Assembly (NCBI RefSeq): GCF_000471905.2
Contig: NW_006499912.1
Location: forward strand, 5,167,109 to 5,231,108
DNA from: Amborella trichopoda
Taxonomy: Eukaryota; Streptophyta; Magnoliopsida; Amborellales; Amborellaceae
DNA length: 64,000 nt
Reading direction: 5' to 3'
Every line of letters starts with the position of its first letter. The stretch's first letter is position 1. The translations under genes and the position numbers were made by a program. Positions 34,405-43,835 of this stretch are shown here, piece by piece. Below the pieces are notes generated by a model, which saw only the letters and a program-made list of their open reading frames with translations, had not been told where the DNA came from and ran no database searches.

Positions 34405-35745
34405 CTGTATTTTTATCGAGGTATGTTCCAAAATCTTTAATGTAACTTTCATTGGTATAGTGGATTTCAATTTGCCGTGCCCGAGGATGTAGCCTTTTTT
34501 AAGATGAACCACGTAAATCTTTGTGTTCTTGTGTATGTGTTTCATACTTTATTTCTAATACTTTATTTGTCAAAAAATCAACGTGTCAGGTTTAGAGCTT
34601 CCTCGCACAACAAGTGGTATCAGAGCAAGACCAGTGGTATCAGAGCACTACAAGTGGTATCAGAGCTCAGGTTTAGTGTTTCGGTTAGGTAATTAAGGTT
34701 TCGAATGCAAAGTTCAAGGTAGAAAAATTTGATGGAAAATAATATTTTTTAGCAAGAATGATGAAGAAATTTATTTGGTAAAAGATGAAGAATTTATGAA
34801 GCTATCTAATGGATATTGGTATGGTGAGTAGGTGATTTTGATATCAAGGTGAAGATTGTTGGTTTTAGTGCTATCCAAAATCACCAACATAAAGAAATCT
34901 CATATTTTGTGGAATTGAGATATTCTCATATCTTGTAGGATTGAGATTTATATTGATAATCTCATATTTTGTGGGTTTGAGATATTCTCATATTTTGTAA
35001 GATTGAGATTTATATTGATAAGTTTTTTAAAGAAAATAGAAATCCAAAAAGATTAAGACTCTTGGATTGATCTCTTGGTCTTTTTGAGATGTATGCAAGA
35101 TCTATAGGAAGTTTCCTATTTAATATGGATTCCTAATATTATATATATGTGATAGAAGTACAGAGAATTTGTGTGCCCTAATTGGGTCACCATATGGGAA
35201 TGGTAGTTCCTCTACAGGGAGAGGGAGATAGAGTCTCTTGTGCATAAGATGCAATTTTTTCTTAGAGAAAAGAGAGCTTCTTATGAAGAGAAACATTGAT
35301 GATGCCTCCTAAAGACTTCTGCAGAGTGAGAGGTTAGTTTCTTGTAGAGAATCGGTTCCCATGGAGATTTTTGGTTGTTTCTTTTTTAGTGAGATAAAGT
35401 CTCGTCTACTCTCAAAGTTGTTCTCTTCTTAGACAATGGTCTAGTAATATAATAGGGATGAGAGATCGGCATGGTACCGTTTAGGAGAGTGGGTTTAAGG
35501 GTTTACTCGACTGTATTTTTGATGAGGTTTGTTCCAAAATCTATGATGTAACTTTCATTCGTATAGTGGATTTCAGTTTGTCGTGCCTGTAGATGTAGCT
35601 CTTTTAAGGTAAACCACGTAAATCTTTGTGTTCTTGTTATGTGTTTCATGCTTTATTTTTCATATTTTATTTGCCAAAAAATCAACTTGTCGAGTATAGA
35701 GCTTCCGCCCATAACAAGTGGTATCAGAGCACAACACCCTATCCC
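34405..35745 (+). mobile_element. LTR retroelement derivative nested in the LINE
   Basis: A complete LTR runs from 34,857 (TGTTGGTTTTAGTGC, directly after the copia-type polypurine stretch AAGGTGAAGAT) to 35,716 (CCCATAACA), 860 bp. The last 205 bp or so of a sister LTR lie at 34,405-34,612 (shared ATGTAACTTTCATT, ACCACGTAAATCTTTGTG, CAAAAAATCAAC). Each LTR end is followed by TGGTATCAGAGC. The internal part between them is only about 245 bp and noncoding, like a TRIM or a deletion product. The left LTR is 5'-truncated. Confidence 0.8.
34615..34666 (+). repeat. three tandem primer-binding sites, period 20
   Basis: AGTGGTATCAGAGC occurs three times with exact 20-base spacing: PBS cores TGGTATCAGAGC at 34,615, 34,635 and 34,655. 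The spacer bases differ. A single PBS follows the other LTR at 35,719-35,730. Confidence 0.95.
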
Positions 35746-36369
35746 TCTTTAGAGTATATACTTTCTCTCAACTTATAAGATGTCACTTCTCACTTCATTG
35801 AAAGAGCCCCAAAGAAATTTATCATCATTCTTTCAATGAGATTGGTTACAGGGCTTGGCATATGGGTTAGTGCCATTTCATAAATTAGTAAATTTGCCCG
35901 TGATGCTTTAAGCAGGGTAATACGTCCTCCTAAAAACAAATATTTCGATTTCCAAAGGTCCAACTTTACTTGAAATCTCTGAATAACATAATCTCTAACA
36001 GCTCGAGGTAATCTTGAATTTGAAATAGGAATACCTAGATACTTAATAGGAAACTTCTCTATGTTACATCCAAAGGAGGACGCCAATGAATTTAATATAT
36101 CTCCATTGCATGCCATGCTCACCATCAATAGAAGCCCATCTTTTTTTCTTTAGTTTCAATTTTGAAATAGAAAGTACTAAATTGGACTTGTAGCCTCTAT
36201 CATTGGTCCATGTGTCACCTATTGCATTGCAGTACGAGTAGAGGTTGCCATGGTCATGGTTTTGGAAGTCTTCCCAATCTTCCGAGAATAAGCACTATCG
36301 ACATCCTTCCAAGCTTTCTTCTTACCCCTACTCATTGACAAACCCATTTCCTGGCCGAGGGAATTCTAG

Positions 36370-36960
36370 GAAGCCAAAACCTTGCAAAACTTAGAATATA
36401 GGCCTAAACCATGCCTAGACTTACCCTGAACTTAAATCTTAGAAATCGCCTCACCAGAAACCTATTTCCCAACCTAAAACCCCACTGACGACCATACTAC
36501 ACCTATTTACCTTAGTACACCCCACAACCATGCTCCACAATCTATTTCCCATGCACCTGAGCCATTACTTAAACACAAACTACTATATTTAGAATTGAAC
36601 TCAACCCTAGTTCACTTACAACTTTCTTAAAATGACCTAAGCCCTCAAACTTTCTAATTTAGGCTTAAGCCCCTTTAAAACCTTCTAAAATAAGTACAAA
36701 CTTACCTAATCAGGCCTTGAACCCACCTAAAACCTGTCTAATTTAGCCTAACCCTACCTTAACAATGTTAATCACAGTCAAACCCTAAACCTACTTTAAT
36801 ACGCCAATTGCCCTAACTTTGACCTAATTTTGATCCTCTTAAACCAACTTTAAACCCATTACCACCACTAAAACTCACCCACAATGGCTACCTCAATGTG
36901 CTAAAACGCACCAACGTACACCAGGGGACACAGGTGGCGTGAAACTGTCAATTGTGGGGT
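36370..36960. other. retroelement U3-like C-rich noncoding DNA
   Basis: Dense in ACCTAA / CCCTAAACC-type words with no reading frame. It leads into the LTR-like region with TATA at 37,626, so it is probably U3 of a gypsy-type LTR. It is not telomeric because the heptamer is not regularly repeated. Confidence 0.4.
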
Positions 36961-37270
36961 CCACCAGCTTCTACGTAATACCCTTTGACACTAGAGGTTA
37001 AACCTGTAGAAATGAAAAGCAATCCACGAAAACTAGAAAGAAGAAACAAACACAAAAGAAAGAGACAATCAACCACAACGCAATGATATACGTAGTTTGG
37101 CAAAGTTCCTACGTCCACGGGAGGTGAGAACTTTTTTACTGACAATGTAGAATAAGGTTTCAAAAGGCTCTCTTCCTCACATCTCTCTGATTACATAGCA
37201 ATCTGCATTTTCCATTAACCATAGATAATCCCCCAATCGCAACAATATATATCGAGCTTCAGATAGATGA
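36960..37270 (-). mobile_element. copia-like LTR fragment, antisense
   Basis: On the - strand: CCGTGGACGTAGGAACTTTG, then CCAAACTACGTATATCA, then T-rich DNA ending near CTACAGGTTTAACC. This is the R-U5 style of plant copia LTRs. Boundaries are uncertain. Confidence 0.5.
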
Positions 37271-37339
37271 TACAAATTATCGAAATACCCTTGTATAGAT
37301 ATATATTAAGTCCCAGATATATCGAATCCCATGTACGGA

Positions 37340-38170
37340 TATATCCGAATTTTTTTTCGGGGGCTAGTGCCCCCTATCCCCCGCATGGGCCATGTCCGTC
37401 GAGTCAACCTGTTAGGACAACTCCTTCGGGTCTCAAGCCCTACGGGCCTTCGGCCCTCCGGAGTCATCTTTTTTACTCCACCTTGGCAGATCTATTTCCT
37501 CATAATACAAGACATCAATCCTCAACAAAACCTCTTGCACCATGGACTAAGTGTTATTCGTAGTGATCGACGGCCCAAAGTGAGTGAGCCGCCACTTGAT
37601 GGAGCCATTATCTAGGTTTCTTGCCTATAAATAGAGACCCCTTTACCTACAGTTTTGGGGACCCAAACTTAGAGAAAATAGGCAAAGTCCCGTCGAATTA
37701 AACACTTGAACCCCAAACCCTAGAAATCCGAACCCCATACTTGACCCTCACATACACTGAATTCCCTTGACAAACTTGGTCTCAACTGTCTAATCTCCTC
37801 CAGAGAACTTCTAGAAGCGAGAGAAGTCACTGCAGCAACTTCATATCTGAGCTGGGCCACCAGCTTTAGGTGCTGGACATGTGGGCCAGGCTTCTAAGTA
37901 AGTTTACATCTTCTCTCTTAATTTTGCCATTTGCATGCTTTGTTTAATTTATCTATGGTTCTTGTTTTCCAAAGCCATTTTCTAAATCTAATCCCCTCTT
38001 TGCTCTAAAATTTTCAAACCCTCCTCTTCTTTAGCAGATTTTCAACGTTATCACTATCACAAGCCAGCACTACTGATGATCCATAAGGGAACAACCCTAC
38101 GGCTCACTTCTCTTGTGGGTCACAATTCGACGGACCCCATATCTATCTCTGAGTGACTCCATTTACATTC
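37340..38170 (+). mobile_element. second gypsy-like LTR fragment
   Basis: TATAAATA at 37,626-37,633 is followed by a C-rich leader. A region parallel to the solo LTR at 12,850-13,350 follows: CCACCAGCTTTAGGTGCTGG, ACATG against CCACTGACTCCAGGTGCCGG, GCATG, and ACAATTCGACGG against ACAATTCGATGG. Ends were not resolved. Confidence 0.55.
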
Positions 38171-38440
38171 GAGGTCAAGGCGGACTAATAGACTATTCAG
38201 CAACTTATTCATATCAAAAACATTTGTAGGATATCCTTCTATTGTAACATCAATAGAGAATCCATCATTCCCGACCTGACCTTTTCTGGAATAGGAGAAA
38301 AGTTAAAACCTCTTCACCTGAACTAGAGCAAAGGATAGATGAAGGAGCCCTATCGAATTCTAGTCAACATCTTTCTATTCACCAGAATAACTCGCCAATC
38401 TTTGAAAGATCCCTAGATTCCAGGCATGAAATGGTATACC

Positions 38441-38638
38441 CTATAATCCTATCCAGCACCTGATCTTAGGAATAAAAGGCTTGCACACTTGGTCTCCATC
38501 GATCAATTGTGAGAAGTTTTCCTCTAACCCTCCAATGTTTTGGATGAGCACCCTACGAATATCTTTTTCTGAATCAAACAAGAAAACAACCCAGTTTTTC
38601 CCTAAACCTTTGACTATGGTACATAGGGTAACCTCCAT
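38441..38638 (-). pseudogene. DUF4283-like fragment from a LINE-type ORF1
   Basis: A 65-residue frame has FLFDSEKDIRRVL near the middle and ends CKPFIPKIRCWIGL. This resembles the pattern F.F..E.D..RVL...PW / IPCWVRIHGLPL of the DUF4283 domain in plant LINE-associated proteins. It is short, lacks flanking domains, and is most likely retroelement debris. Confidence 0.4.
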
Positions 38639-39310
38639 GCCCTTCTAGCCCACTCTCCCGGACCAATGGTACCATTTGAAGGGGGAAAAAAAGAGCCCAC
38701 TATCATAACAGATGCATGCCTCCATGTTTCCTCAAACCATACAAATCCTTTTCCAATGACAGAGATAATCATGGTAACCTAGATATAATTTGAGAAAGGG
38801 AAAAAAATTCAGGGAAATGAGGTTGGGGCATCAGATATATTAAATTGTCTTCTCATCAATTTTCAAGATACTAATTTTCTCTAGGTTTACTAACTCTTTT
38901 TATTGTTGGTGGTTTGCTCATTTGCTAACGGTTTTATACCTGAATAGCTTGATGTAACCTTAATGTGTGTAAGAGAGAGAGATTAATGTATGTGCGTGAG
39001 AGAGAGAGAGCATGAAATCACGAATGAGAAAATATATGAAATGTGATACGAACGTGTTTGGTTTTTCTCAAGGAAATATATAATGATGCCATTAATTTTT
39101 ATACATAAAGGTCACAATCATTATTGACTTTTAGATTTAAAATTGGATGGTTGAGGATGGGTCATTATATATACACAAAGTCCAAAACAAATTTTTTCGA
39201 ATTTAGTGACACAAATTCATCTATTGGCTAAAAATATTTATGACCTTCTTGAACTAAAAATAATTATGACGTCCTTGAACTAAAAATAAATTGTCTCGTA
39301 GTATATAATC

Positions 39311-39665
39311 CCTTTATAGAAAGTGCACTTATACTACAGAAGTGAGGCGCACCTCAAGAAACTCTTGAATATAGTTGTTCTAAATGTTGAAAAAGTTTCT
39401 AATTAATTGTCACAACCTCCAATGTTGGAAATGAAAAAAAATAAAAAATAAAAAAGGATTTTAAGTCTTATGCATGTCGTAACACAATATCCTGTCTATT
39501 TTCAAGATTCTCAAATGATAATAAATATACTCGACATACATCAATTTGAGTGAAAAAATTTTCAGGTAATAGTAAAAGTTTCCGCACCAAAATAACATCA
39601 TCTGATGAGATTTGAGAGTATGCCTTAATTTGATTATTTAAGGTGCACCTTATGCAAACTGCACC
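39311..39665 (-). repeat. MITE-like family A, diverged copy
   Basis: GAGGCGCACCTCAAGAAACT, then CTAAATGTTGAAAAAGTTTC, then CTATTTTCAAGATTCTC, and AATTTGATTATTTAAGGTGC at the right end follow the family A order. Confidence 0.5.
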
Positions 39666-39879
39666 CTTGTTTTAAATCTAATGTTTATTCGTTTGGTAAA
39701 TTTCCCAAGAAACAAAATGTATTTTTTTATTACAGATTTTGGACAACACATAAAATATCCTAAAAGATGATCTTGATTCATGAACACATTATTGAATTGA
39801 AAAACCTGGTTTAAATGTTCTGGTTGATCACCTACCATCTACCCTTAAGCTTAAAGGTAGGTGGCACCCTCCAACATAA

Positions 39880-40356
39880 GGTTGTATAAAGCTAAATTTT
39901 GATGGTAGCCGTTTTGAAAATCCAGGACCAGCTAGTTTTGGAGGATTCTTGAGAAATTCAAATGGGGTTGTTCTTCTCTGTTATACAAGGCCTTGAGGTA
40001 TGGTAAAATGAAATGAGGCTAAGTTTCGTAGTATCTTACATGGCTTGAAATGTATTAGGGAGAAACTAATAGGGTTTTCAGTTTTTGTAGATGGTGATTT
40101 GCATAATGTTATCAAATGGTGCAACAAAGTTGCAAAACCACCCTGAAGGTTTTACTCTCTTTGCGCTAAGGTTGTGGACTTGTGTTGAGGAATAACCATC
40201 TCTTTTAAACATGTCATCAACATAGCGGATGGTTTGGCAAAGTTCGGGGTCTCCTTGGATGAGACAACTGTAGTAGATTAGCTTATTTGTGTATAATCTG
40301 TTTATAATATTCTTTGAGTAATAAAATTTCGTAATAGTGTCTCAAAAAAAAAAAAA
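39880..40356 (+). mobile_element. 5'-truncated LINE with RNase H domain and poly(A)
   Basis: The frame, with stops, reads LNFDGSRFENPGPASFGGFL, then FVDGDLHNVIKWCNK, then ISFKHVINIADGLAKFGVSL. This is the plant LINE RNase H order. TAATAAAATT at 40,318 is followed by a 13-base A-run (40,344-40,356), the expected 3' end of a retroposed transcript. Confidence 0.82.
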
Positions 40357-40637
40357 CTATCATGCTAAGTAAACAGCCATAACTCCATCTCTTATTTTTG
40401 GGATTTCACAAGCTTCATGGAATTTGACCTAATGGTGGGGGTCATAGTTTGGGTGTCGTATATAATTTCCCCTACTAATTCTCAAGGGGATTAATTCTCC
40501 AAATTGCATAAAATTTGACCACAAGAGTCCGCTGTCCGTGCCAAATTTTCCATTTTAGAGGGAAAGTTTAAAAGAGATTGAATACTAGAGATCATTTATT
40601 TTTTGTACAAGAAAGTCAACAATTTTTAACCATAGAA

Positions 40638-40790
40638 AGTGAAATGCAATACATGAAAGTGCATCTCAACATTTTTTTAACCATTCGCAGTGAAATTCAA
40701 TACATGAAAGTGCATCTCAACATTCTAAAATTTCCCATTCGAAGTGAAATTCAATACATGAAAGTGCATCTCAACATTCTAAAATTTTTA
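40638..40790 (+). repeat. three-copy tandem repeat, periods 51 and 54
   Basis: AGTGAAAT(G/T)CAATACATGAA plus AGTGCATCTCAACATT starts at 40,638, 40,689 and 40,743. All periods are multiples of three, so a 106-codon frame (40,578-40,898) stays open with repeated QYMKVHLNI, but nothing else supports it as a gene. Confidence 0.9.
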
Positions 40791-40887
40791 TTTTGGAACC
40801 TGAACAATGACATATCCTCAACCACCCAATTTCAAAATCTGATAGTCAATGATAATGAAGACTTCCCTATATCAAAAATAAGGAAAA

Positions 40888-41240
40888 AGTTTATATAAGG
40901 ATGCAACCTTATAATGTAGAACTACGGATGCACCTCAAAAACCCATCAGAAAAGGTAGTCTTAATGTTGAAAAACCCTTTGATTGATCATCTCGACATCG
41001 AGATGTATGAACATGAAAAATAAAAAGATTTTAAGTCTCAAAAATAGTGCATTTTACAACATATTATCTACATCGTCCATTTTCAAGATTTTTATATATT
41101 TATAAATCTTGTTGATTTTAACCATTTTTCAAATTTAAAATTTTATAATTAGATATAACAATAGATTTTGAGATGATCCTAAGAACATTTTACATCAAAA
41201 TTATACACCATGATAAAATTTGAAGGTGCACCTTACCTTT
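40888..41240 (-). repeat. MITE-like family A, copy 2
   Basis: Reverse-oriented: GTTTATATAAGGATGCAACC at the left, TGATCATCTCGACATCGAGA, then TAGTGCATTTTACAACATA, ending AAATTTGAAGGTGCACCTTA. Confidence 0.7.
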
Positions 41241-41460
41241 ACAACTACGGATCCATCCGAATGCCAACTACACCGCAAAAATAAATGGTCTCATTGTATA
41301 CATTTTCCGTTCAAAAACAAGGTACGAAAAGATATAAAATCATCCATTTAACAAATATTTTGGTGTGATGAAATTTGAGTTAGACGGCTTGTTTCCATGA
41401 CGCCCAAAGTTCCACACTAGAGGGGAAATTTCATTTGTACGATCCAATGCAAAGGGTGGT

Positions 41461-41812
41461 TTCTATAAGGATGCAACCTCAATAATTAAATTAATGCGCA
41501 CCAACAAACTTTGTCATGAGATGTTTGATACTCAGGATGCTACAAGAACCTATTTTTATCGTTAACTATCAAATTTTTAAACTCTGAAAATGGTCCAAAT
41601 CAAGCAAATCTTAAAAAGCATGAAAATCATTAAAATGAACCGTTGTATTATTTTTAGAACTTGAAATCTCATTATTTTCTTCATATATATACATCTTGAT
41701 GTCGAGATGATTGATTAGATATTTTTTCCAACATTAAACAAACTTGTTCGAAGCTTTGGAAGTGCACCTTAATTCCACATTTGAATGTATCAACATAATA
41801 TAAACTTTTTCT
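41461..41812 (+). repeat. MITE-like family A, copy 3
   Basis: Forward-oriented: GGTTTCTATAAGGATGCAAC, then AATTAATGCGCACC, then TATATACATCTTGATGTCG, then AGTGCACCTTAATTCC, ending ATATAAACTTTTTC. Confidence 0.7.
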
Positions 41813-42055
41813 AGTAATAAAAATATATATATATACATATCAAATTACTCAAAAGAGATGAACAATTTAGCACTCTACCTATATCTTATTATTTAATATC
41901 AAGATACCACATAATAAAACACATGGTATTGAAGTAAAATATTTGCAAACACGTAAAAGGAACAACAATTCTTTTCATATGGGTATTTTTAAGAATTTTT
42001 TTAAAAAATAAAAATAAAATACTCAAGACTCCATACTTGCTTCAAGTCTATGTTA

Positions 42056-42381
42056 GGGTGCTCACATTATGGAGTAATTTAACATTGTACTCAATAAAAT
42101 TTGAACACTTATATAACCCTGTTTGTACATAGTTTTTTCAATAAGAGTAGTTTTAATCATTAAAGAGATGTGATGTCATCCACATGAGATGTGACATCAT
42201 TAAGAACGGTACAATGTCCTCCACTATGTTTCATATGAGTGATGTCACATCCCACATGATATCATACATCTCCTCATGACCAAAAATAACCTTACTAAAA
42301 AACCTCCATATACAAAATAAAAATACATAATATCCAAATTTTGTTAAGTACAATGTTAAATTACTCCATAATGTGAACACC
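42056..42381. mobile_element. Tourist-like (PIF/Harbinger) MITE, 326 bp
   Basis: Terminal inverted repeats of about 45 bp: left GGGTGCTCACATTATGGAGT, AATTTAACATTGTACT; right, reverse-complemented, GGTGTTCACATTATGGAGTA, ATTTAACATTGTACTT. The 3-bp duplication TTA flanks it at 42,053-42,055 and 42,382-42,384. Size, TIR and TTA duplication fit Tourist-type elements. No coding capacity. Confidence 0.82.
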
Positions 42382-42384
42382 TTA

Positions 42385-43379
42385 ACAACCCATTTTTAAA
42401 AAGAATCTTACTTAATGTCACAAACCTTGTCACAAGCCTTGCCCAAGTTGGGTTGGGGTCATGCTGCAATGAAACCAATATTTCAAAGCCTAGATTGGAG
42501 GGCGGATCGTTCACCCAGAAATGCATGTCCAATCACCGGATTGATCATCTGGATAGGGTCTAGATCAATCCAAATCGACGATCCAAAAAATATTAAAAAA
42601 ATAAATGAATAAATTTTAAATTAAAATAGAGGTTTACAATATGAGATTTAGAGGGAGCTAAAAAAACATTAATTAATCTTGACAAGAAAAATAAAATAAA
42701 AAAACCATATACGAGGATTTTAAGGGGAATAGAGATGGAACCCCTACCATCCCATAACTGGTTCGGTCCCGACCAATTCCTATCCAGATTGACAATCTAG
42801 AACAAAAATCACCAGGTTTAAACGCTTCACCATGGGGAATATGGATGGCACCCATACCATCCCCTAATTGGTTTGGTTCCTACTAATTCCTATCCGGATG
42901 GGCAATCCAAATTGCTGGGTTTAAAATGCAAGTGAATCCCAAGGGATATATTTCTAACAATGAAGAAAGAGCTATGTCAATATTCTGCTAGCCAACCTTG
43001 TCATATGCTCATAATCAATATTTTACGAGTACTTGCAAGATATTTCATTGAAAATTATTACTTCTCGTCATGGGGCACTCTTTGCGTTTTTCCTCTTCAA
43101 CTCAAGGACTCTATCATATGCTCATAATCTGCATGCACTCCCCACAATCTGCAATTTTTGATCGACGGCCTATATGAACAGTTATACTCGGGTGACCAAT
43201 GGCTGAGTTGTGTGCAAAGAACACTTCAGAACTTACAATTTATCGTTGAGTGCAATGGTGGAGATTACATGCAACATATGTGGATTCAAATCATTCAGAC
43301 AATTCACATAAATAAATGATTCTATCAACAATATATAACAACTTTCATTTTTTATAATATTGCACTTGTAAACTATTCA
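42385..43379. other. intergenic DNA with dispersed-repeat pieces
   Basis: 42,470-42,930 repeats the words CAATTCCTATCC and GATCGGC-type motifs seen at 23,221-23,525. Two related halves (42,725-42,790 and 42,845-42,905) are direct copies: CCATACCATCCC or CTACCATCCC, then GGTT(C/T)GGT. No gene. Confidence 0.45.
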
Positions 43380-43428
43380 GTAGCCAAACCCCAAATAGTC
43401 GGGATAAGGCTCAAATGATGATGATTCG
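43380..43428 (+). mobile_element. short LINE tail
   Basis: GTAGCCAAACCCCAAATAGT, then GGGATAAGGCTCAAATGATG is the LINE 3'-end word, about 400 bp beyond the stop of the ATP synthase g gene and possibly within or near its 3' UTR. Confidence 0.5.
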
Positions 43429-43835
43429 TAAAGTTTACGCTTACTATTCGGTACCATTCTAAACAAAGGCATATAATCAAGGGTCAGTAACAATACAAGT
43501 GTATAAGCCATTAGAACACACAAACCTAAACAATGAGATAAAATTTGTTATTTCAGTAAATAAGGAGAAGCAGGGTTTCTGTATTTAGTTCCGCAACCTT
43601 CCACGAGCAAGAGCTCAAGACAAAATGAAAACAGAAAAACCCATGTAAAACTCAAGAGGAAAAAGGACATCAAAAAAACAAATCTGAGGAATTATTGAGG
43701 CTTTGACACTCGTCTAATCCTGATGGCAGGTCCCAATCTTTTTCCTCCTATTTTTCTTAACAAGAAGAAATAGAAAGTACAAAATTTCAGAAGTGTAAAT
43801 AAATTGCAGAAAGGGAGCAAACCCTGGTGCAAACC

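Larger units (their letters stand above)
33060..36150 (-). pseudogene. LINE (non-LTR retrotransposon) pol remnant, split by an LTR element
   Basis: Read right to left on the - strand, parts of a plant L1-type ORF2 appear in order. At 36,128-35,790 is the RT C-terminal thumb (FPIKYLGIPISNSRLPRA; FLGGRITLLKASRANLLIY). At about 34,395-34,240 is KLKLVTKALLAKWWWRLVQ, then VEAKYGVDKQ. At about 33,760-33,460 is zinc-knuckle/zf-RVT-like text (HLFMNSPFASHIWEWAF). At 33,289-33,071 is RNase H (ERKSLLQGLIIFFKKGI, then VEGDSINVIKWCKKDEALAW). Many stops and frameshifts occur. The run is interrupted between about 34,400 and 35,745 by the LTR element described separately. Confidence 0.82.

Noticed and set aside
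34615-34666. CRISPR-like array (regular repeats and short spacers)
   Set aside because: The repeat is the standard plant LTR primer-binding site in a retroelement, only three units, in a eukaryotic genome.
36400-36860. Interstitial telomere (CCCTAAA-like words)
   Set aside because: The words are irregular (ACCTAAACC, CCTAAAACC, CCCTAAACC) and never in tandem heptamers.
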